64,000 nt of DNA, taken from NCBI RefSeq assembly GCF_003026105.1, contig NZ_PYNW01000003.1:248001-312000 (forward strand), in the 5' to 3' direction. The stretch comes from Photobacterium sp. GB-56. Lineage in GTDB: Bacteria > Pseudomonadota > Gammaproteobacteria > Enterobacterales > Vibrionaceae. Each line of letters begins with the position of its first letter. The stretch's first letter is position 1. The notes beneath the pieces were generated by a model. It had not been told where the DNA came from, ran no database searches, and saw only the letters and a program-made list of their open reading frames with translations. This document shows positions 17,424 through 26,961 of the stretch, one piece after another. A program made the position numbers and the translations under genes.

Positions 17424-18338
17424 ATGAGAGCTGAGCTTAAAAGAGAGCTAGCTATAGTTGCTAGTCAATTATGTGAATATTACAAAATATCAGACCAAAC
17501 TAATCGGGTGCATACGTTGCTAACTGGTGTGCGATTATTTCGCATTGATCGTTACCATAAGCTGACGCCACAAATGTATGAACAAGGAATAGTTGTTATT
17601 TTTCAGGGAAGTAAAATAGGGCATTTAAATCAACATCAGTTTGGTTATGACGTTGAACAATGTCTTATTGTGTCGACATCTTATCCTATAACATGTGAAA
17701 CATTTGCCTCTCAGCAAGAACCATTAATGGGGATCAATATTGATATTGATATTAATGTGATCAGCCAGTTAGTTTCTGATATGGAATTAGAATCTAAAAA
17801 TTGGGGAGAGTTAGACACACGCTGTGGTGTTTCCCCTGCACCAATGACTGAGTCAATGTATCTTTGTATGTTGGAGTTGCTTAATGTTTTGCATAATCCT
17901 CTTGATGCTAAGGTACTTGGCCCCTCAATTCTCCGCCAGTTTTTCTATTACTTATTGCAAAGTGAGAAAGGCTATTTATTGGCACACTACTGCGAGCAAG
18001 ACAGTTCTTTAGCTAAAATTTCGGCCGTGATCGGCCATGTGCAAAAGAATTTTGCGCAAAAATTACATGTTAATGAACTAGCTGCAATGGCTGGGATGAG
18101 CGTCTCAGTTTTTCACAAAGTTTTTAAACAAGTTGTCACGGATCCTCCTTTACAGTACATCAAAAAAATTCGGCTGAATCATGCTAAAAACTATATTTTA
18201 CAAGAAGGTCTTTCAGCCAGCCTTGCGTCTCAACGAGTAGGATATGAAAGTGCTGCTCAATTTAGCCGAGAATTTAAGCGATATTTTGGTGTACCACCTA
18301 GCCGTATTGATGAAATTTCAGATTATTCACGAAAATAA
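17424..18338 (+). CDS. yqhC: AraC-family regulator, YqhC-like
   Basis: 304 residues. The N-terminal half matches the AraC_N type sensor (HKLTPQMYEQGIVVIFQGSKIGHL, ASQQEPLMGINIDID). The C-terminal half has two helix-turn-helix units (LHVNELAAMAGMSVSVFHKVFK and ASQRVGYESAAQFSREFKRYFG). It is divergent from yqhD with a 227-base shared control region, matching the E. coli yqhC-yqhD locus, so it is inferred to activate yqhD in response to reactive aldehydes. An ATG at 17400 would add eight residues. The ATG at 17424 is preferred for its GATGGA site, but the choice is not decisive. Confidence 0.85.
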   Translation: MRAELKRELAIVASQLCEYYKISDQTNRVHTLLTGVRLFRIDRYHKLTPQMYEQGIVVIFQGSKIGHLNQHQFGYDVEQCLIVSTSYPITCETFASQQEPLMGINIDIDINVISQLVSDMELESKNWGELDTRCGVSPAPMTESMYLCMLELLNVLHNPLDAKVLGPSILRQFFYYLLQSEKGYLLAHYCEQDSSLAKISAVIGHVQKNFAQKLHVNELAAMAGMSVSVFHKVFKQVVTDPPLQYIKKIRLNHAKNYILQEGLSASLASQRVGYESAAQFSREFKRYFGVPPSRIDEISDYSRK

Positions 18339-18508
18339 TCTATAGATATCAATAAATATTTAACTAAAGTTGATTGTGTAATTTCAGGTATAATCGTTAT
18401 TCTTTTTAGGGATGTAACTTGTTGTTTGTATACATAGTGCGGAACTTTAGAAGCGGTTAGTTGTCACATCGTCGTCGTGGAACGAAATATTATTAAAACA
18501 GGAAAATC

Positions 18509-19123
18509 ATGCCTGAGTCTCAACCTAAAATTCTGATCCTATTTGCCCATCCTTCGCCAAATCGTTCAGAGATCAATGTACCCTTATTTAATGCATCTAA
18601 AACTATAGCCAATGTAACGTGCGTTGACTTATATGCCGAATATCCAACCTATCGTATTGATATAGATAAAGAACAACAGCGCCTTCGTGAACATGACGTT
18701 GTTGTGTTTATGTTTCCACTCTATTGGTATTCCACCCCATCGTTATTAAAAGAATGGCAAGATTTAGTGCTTGAGTACGGGTTTGCATATGGCAGTGAAG
18801 GGAATGAACTGGTTGGTAAAAAATTTGTTTGTGCTTTGACAGCCGGAGGCCCTGAATCAAGTTATCGTAAAGAAGGTTTTAACCATTATACCATTCGTGA
18901 GTTATTACAACCTCTAGAGCAAATGGCAGAGCTAACGGGTATGGATTTTCTAGCGCCATTTGCACTTTTTGGTGCGGGCATGGCGAATGAAGAAAACCGT
19001 ATTGAACAGCACATTAAAGATTGGAAACGTGTTCTGATTGCGATTCAAGATAATAAATTCAACTATGAGGTTGCGAGTAAATTATCAAAAATGAATCACA
19101 GCCTAGAATTAGTCATTAAATAG
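18509..19123 (+). CDS. kefG: Kef potassium-efflux ancillary flavoprotein KefG
   Basis: 204 residues of the flavodoxin-like NAD(P)H quinone reductase family. An N-terminal FMN-binding region (LILFAHPSPNRSEINVPL) is followed by MFPLYWYSTPSLLKEWQDLV and LTAGGPESSY. It precedes kefB by 11 bases, so the two are co-transcribed and probably co-translated. KefG-type subunits sit on the cytoplasmic face and are needed for full KefB activity. The efflux system is opened by glutathione adducts of electrophiles, which fits the nearby aldehyde-detoxifying yqhD. Confidence 0.9.
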   Translation: MPESQPKILILFAHPSPNRSEINVPLFNASKTIANVTCVDLYAEYPTYRIDIDKEQQRLREHDVVVFMFPLYWYSTPSLLKEWQDLVLEYGFAYGSEGNELVGKKFVCALTAGGPESSYRKEGFNHYTIRELLQPLEQMAELTGMDFLAPFALFGAGMANEENRIEQHIKDWKRVLIAIQDNKFNYEVASKLSKMNHSLELVIK

Positions 19124-19134
19124 AAGAGACGACT

Positions 19135-21075
19135 ATGACTGGATATTTTTTGCAGGCTTTCATCTATTTGGTGGCCGCCGTTATTGCTGTTCCGCTTGCT
19201 AAGCGATTAGGGCTAGGTTCAGTACTGGGTTATTTAATCGCAGGTGTGGTTATTGGCCCCGTTATTGGTTTAGTTGGTAGCGAAACCACGACGATTCAGC
19301 ATTTTGCTGAGTTTGGTGTCGTTATGATGCTGTTTGTTGTCGGTTTAGAACTTGAGCCTAAAATGTTGTGGGGTATGCGTCATCGCTTATTAGGCTTAGG
19401 TGGTCTACAAGTGGTTGTTACCGCTTTAACCGTGATGGGTATTGCACATTTATTTGATATTGCTTGGTCTTACGCCCTTGCTATTGGTCTTATCTTTTCA
19501 CTTTCTTCTACTGCGATTGTACTGCAAACATTCAGTGAAAAAGGGCTAAGTAAAACAGAAGGTGGAAAAAGCGCATTTTCAGTATTGCTGTTTCAAGATA
19601 TTGCCGTCATCCCAATGTTAGCTTTGATCCCTTTACTGGCAGTACCTGAATTAGTGGCAAAGTCACAAGCCGTTGTGACAAAAGCTGCTGAACATCATGA
19701 TGATCTTAGCCTAGTAGCGAGTCTTCCCGGTTGGGCTTATGCGATTGTAATTATTTTAGCGATCGCTGGTGTTGTAGTTGGTGGTCATTATTTAAGCCGT
19801 CCGTTATTCCGTTTTGTTGCTTCATCGGGCTTGCGTGAAATTTTTACCGCAACAGCATTGATGTTAGTTATTGGTATTGCAGCCTTAATGAGTCTAATTG
19901 GTTTATCGCCAGCACTCGGTACTTTCCTTGCTGGCGTGGTACTTGCCAATAGTGAATTTAGACATGAACTTGAATCTAATATCGAGCCTTTCAAAGGGTT
20001 ACTATTAGGGCTTTTCTTTATTACTGTTGGTGCAGGTATTGATTTCAACGTACTGTTTGATCAATTTGGCACAGTAATTGGCTTAACCATTGGTGCGATG
20101 TTGGTTAAGTTTATTGTTCTGTTGGTACTTTCTTTTATTTTCAAGGTAAAAGGCAGCGACCGTTGGCTCTTTGCGTTAAGTTTGGCGCAAGCGGGTGAAT
20201 TTGGTTTTGTATTATTAAGCTATACCGTACAAAACAACGTTCTACCTGAGTCAATGAGCCAAACACTCTCACTGGTGGTTGCGCTATCTATGTTTTTAAC
20301 ACCAGGTCTATTTATTTTATATGATCGTGTGATTTTACCTCGTTTCTGCGAGGCTAAAAACGAGCGTGAAGCTGATGAAATAGATGAGCAAGGGAAAGTC
20401 ATCATTGCGGGTATTGGCCGTTTTGGTCAGATTGTAAACCGACTATTGGCATCTAATGGGGTGCAAACAGTCGTGCTTGACCACTCTGTAACGCAAATTG
20501 ACAACATGCGCCAAATTAATATTAAGAGTTTCTTTGGTGATGCGACGCGACATGATTTGCTTCATACCGCAGGTATTGAAGATGCAAAACTGTTTATTGT
20601 TGCCATTGATGATAAAGAACGAGCCACAGAGCTTGTTCATTATATTAAGCAAACATATCCTCAAGTACGGGTATTAGCACGTGCTTATGATCGAGGTCAT
20701 CATTATTCGTTACGTTGCGCTGGTGCTGATTACGTGATCAGTGAAACATACCGCTCTGCACTAGCCTTGGGCACAGAAGCGTTGAAAAATTTAGGGGTGC
20801 ATCCATTCAGAGCTGAGCAGCAAAAGGCTACATTTGTTGAAACTGAAGCCCGAAGTAAAGAGAAGCTTTATCAAACATGGTTAGAAAGTACAGAAGAAGA
20901 TCGTTTTAATACCTCTTATGTGGAATTGTTTAACCAATTAGAGTCAACATTAAGTGATGTAATGAAACAAGAGCGGACTGACAAGCATACGAAGTCAGAA
21001 CGTGGTTGGACGCCACCACCTAAAGTGTTTAATGATGAAGTAGAACAAGATTTAGTTGAAAAGCATGATCACTAA
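19135..21075 (+). CDS. kefB: Glutathione-regulated potassium-efflux antiporter KefB
   Basis: 646 residues. About 12 membrane spans of the CPA2 antiporter family occupy residues ~1-395, including GSVLGYLIAGVVIGP and SLAQAGEFGFVLLSY. A cytosolic Rossmann KTN/TrkA-N domain follows from ~415 (VIIAGIGRFGQIVNRLLASN, VVLDHS, FFGDATRHDLL). The acidic/basic tail ends in DEVEQDLVEKHDH. It exchanges K+ for H+ to acidify the cytoplasm during electrophile stress and is held closed by glutathione. It is the second gene of a kefG-kefB operon. Confidence 0.92.
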   Translation: MTGYFLQAFIYLVAAVIAVPLAKRLGLGSVLGYLIAGVVIGPVIGLVGSETTTIQHFAEFGVVMMLFVVGLELEPKMLWGMRHRLLGLGGLQVVVTALTVMGIAHLFDIAWSYALAIGLIFSLSSTAIVLQTFSEKGLSKTEGGKSAFSVLLFQDIAVIPMLALIPLLAVPELVAKSQAVVTKAAEHHDDLSLVASLPGWAYAIVIILAIAGVVVGGHYLSRPLFRFVASSGLREIFTATALMLVIGIAALMSLIGLSPALGTFLAGVVLANSEFRHELESNIEPFKGLLLGLFFITVGAGIDFNVLFDQFGTVIGLTIGAMLVKFIVLLVLSFIFKVKGSDRWLFALSLAQAGEFGFVLLSYTVQNNVLPESMSQTLSLVVALSMFLTPGLFILYDRVILPRFCEAKNEREADEIDEQGKVIIAGIGRFGQIVNRLLASNGVQTVVLDHSVTQIDNMRQINIKSFFGDATRHDLLHTAGIEDAKLFIVAIDDKERATELVHYIKQTYPQVRVLARAYDRGHHYSLRCAGADYVISETYRSALALGTEALKNLGVHPFRAEQQKATFVETEARSKEKLYQTWLESTEEDRFNTSYVELFNQLESTLSDVMKQERTDKHTKSERGWTPPPKVFNDEVEQDLVEKHDH

Positions 21076-21105
21076 TAGCTGATGACTATCATTTCTAAGC
21101 CATAG

Positions 21106-21130
21106 AAAAGGAGCTGCAAAGCTCCTTTTT
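21106..21130 (+). terminator. Terminator of kefGB
   Basis: AAAAGGAGC/GCTCCTTTTT hairpin with a TGCAAA loop, 31 bases after the kefB stop. Confidence 0.92.
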
Positions 21131-21576
21131 AATTGAGTGAATTATTAATTATAATATTCAATCAGTGTCGAATTTCTAGATATCACCTTTATTTATTGCG
21201 GATAATGGCTAATAAAAAATAATCTTAGAGATAATCCGGTTTCACCAATGTTAGTAATGTTAATAAATCATGAACTTAGTGTTAACTTGATCGGATTATT
21301 TACATTTCGTTAAGAAAAAAATAATTCCTTTTTGGAATCAAATTAATAGTGAATTATTAATTGTTATGATAATAAATGTATATTTAACTTCTTGGATATC
21401 GCTATGTTAGCTATATATTTATCTAATTGTTACATTATAAATGAAAAAGAATATTTTTTACCATCAATTATTCCATTAGGGTATTTTGCTGGCTATTTGA
21501 AGTTTATAAATTGTAATTATTAAAAAACAGAACTACTTTGCTAGAATTAGTTTGAGATTTTTACTTTCTAATAATT
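21131..21576. other. AT-rich intergenic region upstream of the TonB-receptor operon
   Basis: About 445 very AT-rich bases. No Fur-like palindrome, RNA or reliable ORF was recognised. A 39-codon ORF at 21404 was considered and rejected. The operon promoter is expected here. Confidence 0.45.
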
Positions 21577-23718
21577 ATGAAAAATTACTTAATCAAACCA
21601 TCTATTTTATTTTCAGTACTTTGTTTTTCTAGCTACGGCAATGTTTCATTAGCATCTGAAATTGATGACTTGATGTCGATGGATTTAGATGACCTCACAA
21701 CGCAAAGTGTGACAGTTACTACGGCTGCAAAGAAAGAGCAATCGTTAAGTGATGTGCCTGCTGCTATTTATGTTATTACCAATGAGCAAATTAAGCGCAG
21801 TGGTGTTCGTTCTATAGCTGAAGCCTTAACTTTAGCGCCAGGAGTACAGGTAACTAAAATCAGTGAATTTAATTGGCAAGTATCCTTACGTGGTTTAAAC
21901 GAGGCATTATTTAACAAATTATTAGTCATGGTTGATGGTCGTAGTGTATTTAGTCCTTTAATGTCAGGGACTTTTTGGCACACTATTGATGCTATTTTAG
22001 ATGACATTGATCGCATTGAAATATTACGCGGTTCTGCCGGGACAATGTGGGGGGGGAATGCAACTAACGGCGTCATTAATATCATTACTAAAAATAGTAA
22101 TGAAACGTTGGGACAATTTCTTGAAGTCGCTGTAGGTGAATATAATTATAAAGAAGTTAGTTATCGTAACGGTTTTCAAATTAATGATGTGACAACAGCA
22201 AGATTATCAATGAAAGGTGTTCAATCTGACTATTACACTTTCAATGATGATGAATGGAATAGTTATGATATTTCATTTCGTACGGATTATGTTGAAGATG
22301 ATCGATTTTTAACATTTCAGTTAGGCGGTTATCATACCAAGTCTGAACATTCTGATTGGTATCGTTATGAAATTTTAGAGACCCCCTTTTACCCTAATGA
22401 TCCAATGAGTGCTGTCGTTGGCTATAAAGTAGGGCTAGAAGATTATTCTCGTGGTTTTTATACTAATTTAAACCTAGGTAAAACGGTTGATGATACGCAG
22501 TATGAAGCAACATTGTGGGTTGATAGTAACTCAAGAACAGAACCCTCCGCGAATGGTGAATACGATACATTTAATACAGATGTGTTAGCAATCAAGCAAA
22601 TAAATCAAAATAATGAGCTGACATTAGGCTTAGGTGCGCGTTATACCAAAATAAAAGTTCCTGAGAAAAAAGCAGACTTTTACCTTGGTATGGAGCCATA
22701 TCGTCGTACTAGTTCGAAGCAAATAGAACGCGAGCAAATTTATAATGTTTTCTCGCAATTAGAAACTCGGCTAACAGATAAGTTCACCTCTAGCATAGGA
22801 GGAAAAGTTGAACATTTCACTCGAAATAATACGACTGAGATTCAGCCTCAAGCGAGATTGTTGTATCGCGCTTCTGATGATCATCAATTCTGGGCGGGCG
22901 TTGGTCGAGCTGTTGTAACACCTTCCTCGGTTGATTCGACGACTGATTTATATCGATTAGGATTTGTAGTTGCACCCTTGCCTAATTGTGATGTTTCACA
23001 GCAAAATTGTTATGCCCAATATCCTATGCTTGCGTTGACGGCGGGTAATTCTGATATGGATAATGAATCGGTTGTTACATGGGATGCAGGATATAGAGGG
23101 AAACTCTCAGATACATTATCGTTCGATACAACGATTTTCCTAAGTCACTATGAAAATTTGCGGATGCTTGATAATGGGTCATGGTATTGTCGCTACGGTG
23201 AATGTGTTGATGGTTCGACACAACCTGGTCAATTAGCCGTTCACGAGTTTAAATTAGTTGATGCTATTGATGCACAAAGTTACGGTGCTGAATTGTCACT
23301 GTTTTGGCAGCCAGCAAATGATATAAATATCAATACATCATACAGTTATATTGATACTCAGGCTGAATGCAGTACAGAATATATGACATGTAATAGCTAT
23401 GATAATGGCGGTTACAAAGTTTTGTATAATCTTCAGCCAAAACATTACGTTTCGTTACAAATGATGTGGACGATTAACTCACAATGGCAAATAGATGGCT
23501 GGCTAAAACATAAGAGCTCGGTATCATCATCTCTTGATTTTTATCAGCCGCCTGCAATAACGACAATGGATGTGCGTGTTGCGTGGCAATACAATCAAGA
23601 TTGGCCACTGGTTGAGTTTGTGGTTGATGGTTTAGGTAGTTCAACATATGAAGATTTACCGAATAAAGTACCATTAGAAGAAACAGCGTTTTTACGTTTT
23701 TCATGGACAAAATTGTAA
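21577..23718 (+). CDS. TonB-dependent receptor
   Basis: 713 residues. The N-terminal signal ends near SLA. A short acidic linker (SEIDDLMSMDLDDL) leads into a plug domain with typical elements (VPAAIYVITNEQIKRSGVRS, LLVMVDGRSVF, RIEILRGSAGTMWGGNATNGVINIITK). The remainder is a 22-strand-type beta-barrel. No classical TonB box was recognised; the SVTVTTAAKKEQ segment is the best candidate. It heads a three-gene operon with a YfiR-type periplasmic protein and a membrane diguanylate cyclase. It may therefore be a signalling receptor that reports ligand at the outer membrane rather than only importing it. Ligand unknown. Confidence 0.9.
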   Translation: MKNYLIKPSILFSVLCFSSYGNVSLASEIDDLMSMDLDDLTTQSVTVTTAAKKEQSLSDVPAAIYVITNEQIKRSGVRSIAEALTLAPGVQVTKISEFNWQVSLRGLNEALFNKLLVMVDGRSVFSPLMSGTFWHTIDAILDDIDRIEILRGSAGTMWGGNATNGVINIITKNSNETLGQFLEVAVGEYNYKEVSYRNGFQINDVTTARLSMKGVQSDYYTFNDDEWNSYDISFRTDYVEDDRFLTFQLGGYHTKSEHSDWYRYEILETPFYPNDPMSAVVGYKVGLEDYSRGFYTNLNLGKTVDDTQYEATLWVDSNSRTEPSANGEYDTFNTDVLAIKQINQNNELTLGLGARYTKIKVPEKKADFYLGMEPYRRTSSKQIEREQIYNVFSQLETRLTDKFTSSIGGKVEHFTRNNTTEIQPQARLLYRASDDHQFWAGVGRAVVTPSSVDSTTDLYRLGFVVAPLPNCDVSQQNCYAQYPMLALTAGNSDMDNESVVTWDAGYRGKLSDTLSFDTTIFLSHYENLRMLDNGSWYCRYGECVDGSTQPGQLAVHEFKLVDAIDAQSYGAELSLFWQPANDININTSYSYIDTQAECSTEYMTCNSYDNGGYKVLYNLQPKHYVSLQMMWTINSQWQIDGWLKHKSSVSSSLDFYQPPAITTMDVRVAWQYNQDWPLVEFVVDGLGSSTYEDLPNKVPLEETAFLRFSWTKL

Positions 23719-23727
23719 TGAGGCGGA

Positions 23728-24345
23728 ATGCAGAGTAACTATTTCACTCCAGGTAAAGTTGTGTTGAATAAGATGGTAGGGCTGCTTGCAAAGCCTTACC
23801 ATTTCTGCCGTTTGTACTTTCTGTGTTTTACTGCTGTTGTACTTATTTGTATCTATACTTTTGCAAATAAAGCCAATGCAGATAGCGTTGCTGACTATGA
23901 AATATCTGCTGTCTATATTTACCGTTTTTCTCAGTTTGTTACTTGGCCTCAAGACGACAGAACATTAACTTATTGCACTTTAGGTACTGATAATATCGCG
24001 TTAACATTAAGCCGATTGCTGAAAGCTAAAAATAACAAGATTGTTACGTTAACGAGCATTAGTCAGCTTGCGCAGTGCCAAATTGCTTATATTTCTAGGC
24101 AAAAAGAACTGGGTTTAACTCAAATACCAATTAAAGAAGGGGTGCTGACGATTGGTACTGGTAATTCCTTTTTAGCAAAAGGAGGGATGATTGAATTACG
24201 TTCAGTCAATAATAAAATCCGCCCTGTTATTGCTATATCGAGTGCCAAAAAAGCTGAGTTAACAATAAGTTCAAAATTATTGAAAATAGCTATACTTCCT
24301 TCTCTCAATAGCCAGCAGCAGGGAGGGGAAAATCATGCGCAATAA
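23728..24345 (+). CDS. YfiR-family periplasmic regulator (DUF4154)
   Basis: 205 residues. An unusually long N-terminus with one hydrophobic span (residues ~28-45, LYFLCFTAVVLICIYTF) is followed by the YfiR domain. Domain elements are YEISAVYIYRFSQFVTWP near its start, then QIAYISR, LTIGTGNSFLAKGGMIELR and the closing KLLKIAILPS. Cys83 and Cys117 match the position of a conserved disulfide pair in YfiR. In Pseudomonas, YfiR holds the cyclase YfiN off from the periplasm. The same role is inferred because the next gene is a YfiN-like cyclase. It begins 9 bases after the receptor stop and overlaps the next gene by 11. Confidence 0.88.
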   Translation: MQSNYFTPGKVVLNKMVGLLAKPYHFCRLYFLCFTAVVLICIYTFANKANADSVADYEISAVYIYRFSQFVTWPQDDRTLTYCTLGTDNIALTLSRLLKAKNNKIVTLTSISQLAQCQIAYISRQKELGLTQIPIKEGVLTIGTGNSFLAKGGMIELRSVNNKIRPVIAISSAKKAELTISSKLLKIAILPSLNSQQQGGENHAQ

Positions 24346-26344
24346 TTGGATGAATTCTCTCTCTCTTAATCAACGTCTATATTTGCCGTTAGTCTTTTTT
24401 GTTGTTGTACTTTTTATCTTATTTCAAACGTTAAGCTCTTATAAATATATAGAGAGTGAAAAGCAAAATTTAGTAAATCGAATTACGATATTAAGTACGG
24501 GTATTGGTACGAATTTAACTGCCGCTATTCAGTTTGACGACGCGACAACCGGGCAAGAGATTTTATCGGCATTTTCAGCCGATCCAATGATCGTATCTGT
24601 TTCTGTGTTAACTGCGAACGATGTCGTTTTTGCTGGATTTAACAATACCGATAATAGGCATTTACCAGCAAATGATGCAGAAGAGGTCATAGTTAAAGCG
24701 CAAGGGCATGTTTTTAGTAAACAGTATTTATATATGCAGATCCCTATCTATATAGAGAACACAGAGCTTGCAAAAATGCGCATTGTTGTGTCTCTTGATA
24801 GATTACATGCCCTTAAATCATCTCAGATAGAAATTAGCTTGTATTTATTAGTGATTTTAATTTTATTTAGTAGTTTCGTTATCCGTCGATTACGGCATTG
24901 GATGATCAGTCCTATCCGTCAATTAAATGATGCGATGATTAATGTGATTCACTTTAATCAAACTGAAGTTGTACAGCATCCTACAAGTTCGAAAGATGAG
25001 CTAAGTGAATTGATCGATTGTTTTAATACGATGATCATAAAACTGAATCAGCGTGAATTAAAAATTAAACAGACTATTTCTCAATTAGAATATGAGAAAG
25101 AATTTGCCGACGATGTGATTAGTACAGTACAGCATGCGCTGTTAGTTGTTGATCATTCTGGACATATAATATTAGCCAATGATAGCAGCTCGAAACTATT
25201 TCACGATTCACCACAAGTTCTGCAATCCCAACATATTTGTGATGTGATTAAACCGGTTGATCTTGAAAAATTTCAAGATCAATTAGATCAAACACTACAG
25301 GGCAATAAGCAGTTTAGTCATGATTTAGTTAAAACGGTTGGCATAAAGGGAACGGCAATATATCAAGTAGTGAGTCATCCGCTACAGCATAAAAACCAGA
25401 CTTTATTTGCGCTAGAAGATGTGACGGAACGGAGTGTTGCAGAGCGGCAACAACAGTTAGCGGCTAAGATTTTTGAAAATAGCCGTGAAGCGATTTTATT
25501 ACTCAATGGCCAAGGTTATATTGAGATGGTGAATCTCGCTTTTTGTGAATTGATTGGTCAAGAGCACGGAACCATTATTGGTAAATATTACCGTTCGGTA
25601 TTAATTGAAACCGAAACACTACTGATGAGAAAAGAAATTCTAATGTCGTTGTCTTTAGATCAGCAATGGCAAGGAGAATGTTCGTTCTTTAATCGTAAGA
25701 GAGGTGTTACGACATCTTTACATTTAAAAATAAATCAACTGATTGATACTGAAAGTAATGAGAGCCAAATTGTTGTGTTGGCTTCCGATATCAGCTCAGT
25801 AAAAGAAGCACAACGTTTAGCGTATATTGCTCAGCATGATGCATTAACACATTTACCTAATCGTGAATTCTTACACCATTATCTAGTAGAAGCGCTTACT
25901 TTACCTCGTAGCGATGTAATGGCTGTACTGTTTATTGATTTAGACGGCTTTAAATTTGTAAATGACTCTTACGGCCATGATATTGGCGATAAAGTACTTC
26001 AAATTGTCGCGAAGAAATTAATGATGAGTGTTCGTCAAAACGATATTGTTACGCGCTTAGCTGGAGATGAATTTGTAGCTGTACTCAATCCGGTTAATAG
26101 TCGTGAACCTATTTTAAATATAGGAGAGCGTATTATTAACAATATTTCCCAGTCAATTAATATCAAAGGCTATAGTATTAATATTGGTGCGAGTATCGGC
26201 TGTTACTATATTGAACCTCAAGATGTGACGGGGATTGATAGTGTCTTACATTGTGCGGATATGGCGATGTATCAATCAAAGATGCAAGGAAAAGGGCGTA
26301 TCACTGAGTTTAATCAGCTCAACATAGACACACTTGCCGAATAG
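24335..26344 (+). CDS. Membrane diguanylate cyclase, YfiN-like with two PAS domains
   Basis: 669 residues. Membrane span ~16-34, a periplasmic CHASE8-type sensor ~35-163 (NLTAAIQFDDATTGQEILSA), span ~165-182, HAMP ~183-238, two PAS domains ~262-495, and GGDEF ~500-660. The active-site motif is AGDEF (residues 576-580), a variant compatible with activity. An RxxD inhibitory site (RQND) sits exactly five residues upstream. It is predicted to make c-di-GMP and to be controlled by YfiR from outside and by PAS inputs from inside. GGGAGGGG precedes the ATG, and the gene overlaps yfiR by 11 bases, so production is coupled. Confidence 0.92.
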   Translation: MRNNWMNSLSLNQRLYLPLVFFVVVLFILFQTLSSYKYIESEKQNLVNRITILSTGIGTNLTAAIQFDDATTGQEILSAFSADPMIVSVSVLTANDVVFAGFNNTDNRHLPANDAEEVIVKAQGHVFSKQYLYMQIPIYIENTELAKMRIVVSLDRLHALKSSQIEISLYLLVILILFSSFVIRRLRHWMISPIRQLNDAMINVIHFNQTEVVQHPTSSKDELSELIDCFNTMIIKLNQRELKIKQTISQLEYEKEFADDVISTVQHALLVVDHSGHIILANDSSSKLFHDSPQVLQSQHICDVIKPVDLEKFQDQLDQTLQGNKQFSHDLVKTVGIKGTAIYQVVSHPLQHKNQTLFALEDVTERSVAERQQQLAAKIFENSREAILLLNGQGYIEMVNLAFCELIGQEHGTIIGKYYRSVLIETETLLMRKEILMSLSLDQQWQGECSFFNRKRGVTTSLHLKINQLIDTESNESQIVVLASDISSVKEAQRLAYIAQHDALTHLPNREFLHHYLVEALTLPRSDVMAVLFIDLDGFKFVNDSYGHDIGDKVLQIVAKKLMMSVRQNDIVTRLAGDEFVAVLNPVNSREPILNIGERIINNISQSINIKGYSINIGASIGCYYIEPQDVTGIDSVLHCADMAMYQSKMQGKGRITEFNQLNIDTLAE

Positions 26345-26375
26345 TGGTTTAGGCAGCATTATTTTACATAGTATT

Positions 26376-26407
26376 AAAAAAGAGAGGGCGCAACTTTCGT
26401 TGCGCCC
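26376..26407 (-). terminator. Terminator of csrB
   Basis: Nine-bp perfect GC-rich stem (GGGCGCAAC/GTTGCGCCC, loop of four). On the minus strand it is followed by TCTCTTTTTT. Confidence 0.95.
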
Positions 26408-26763
26408 TTAGGTCTTACTTGCAGCCATCCTGCTACTATCGTGCTCCTTGCATCATTCCTTTGATTGCTGTAATCCTTCAGCATAATCCTTTTTTCTTCT
26501 TCCTGAAGTTGTTCCTATGGCTTCCATAACCCGTCATAACATCCTGTTATAACTCTCATCTCTTTCCTTAGAGGTGTCCTTTACTTCTTCTTGAAGTGTC
26601 CTTGTGTCATCCTGACCGGTAAATATCCTATTTACCTTTACTACTTCCAGTAGTCTCCATCACAGTCCTTGTTTGATAAACCATCCTAGTTCATCACATC
26701 TCATCCTGAGATCACCAACGTCCTTGGTTCCAATCCTGTTCCTGTCGCCAGTTCCCTCTGACA
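26376..26763 (-). ncRNA. csrB: CsrB-family small RNA (CsrA/RsmA sponge)
   Basis: Read on the minus strand, this ~390-base non-coding stretch contains about 19 AGGA motifs and further GGA motifs. Many sit in the loops of short perfect stems. Examples given on the plus strand are GGTAAATA-TCC-TATTTACC, CTCA-TCC-TGAG, GTCA-TCC-TGAC, AACA-TCC-TGTT, CTACT-TCC-AGTAG and TATGG-CTT-CCATA. It ends in a strong Rho-independent terminator. The length, motif density and architecture are those of CsrB/RsmZ RNAs, which sequester the translational regulator CsrA. The upstream VarA/GacA box supports two-component control. The 5' end is estimated from the -10 box. Confidence 0.94.
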
Positions 26764-26769
26764 CCATTA

Positions 26770-26775
26770 ATAATA
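26770..26775 (-). promoter_or_regulatory. Probable csrB -10 box
   Basis: TATTAT on the minus strand, six or seven bases before the inferred 5' end. The -35 region is poor, as expected for an activator-dependent promoter. Apart from this and the VarA/GacA box, nothing else is recognised between csrB and 27076. Confidence 0.5.
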
Positions 26776-26923
26776 GGTAAAAGTAGGAATAGAATATAGA
26801 TATAGAGAGGGAAATTTTCTTTGTTGTATCGATTAATTATTTGTATGTATTGATCTTATTTGTTTAAAAACAAATGATTATAAAAATCACATGGACACTA
26901 TATTCAAATTTAAGTGTGATTGT

Positions 26924-26961
26924 CTTAGTTGTTTGTAAGAGATCTCTTACAAACAACTAAG
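26924..26961. promoter_or_regulatory. VarA/UvrY/GacA upstream activating sequence within a 38-bp perfect palindrome
   Basis: The core at 26934-26951 is TGTAAGAGATCTCTTACA, a perfect form of the GacA-family box TGTAAG-N6-CTTACA. The symmetry extends a further 10 bases on each side (26924-26961) without a mismatch. It lies ~160-170 bases upstream of the csrB start, the usual distance for this activator. It is also ~115 bases upstream of the plus-strand gene at 27077, which it might affect too. Confidence 0.92.

Noticed and set aside
21404-21523. 39-codon ORF upstream of the TonB receptor
   Set aside because: Weak ribosome site and composition dictated by AT richness; nothing supports translation.
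26376-26763. CRISPR array or tandem repeat locus suggested by the regular TCC/TCCT spacing
   Set aside because: Units differ in sequence and length and each forms its own hairpin with GGA in the loop on the minus strand, which is the CsrB pattern; there is no constant repeat/spacer structure.
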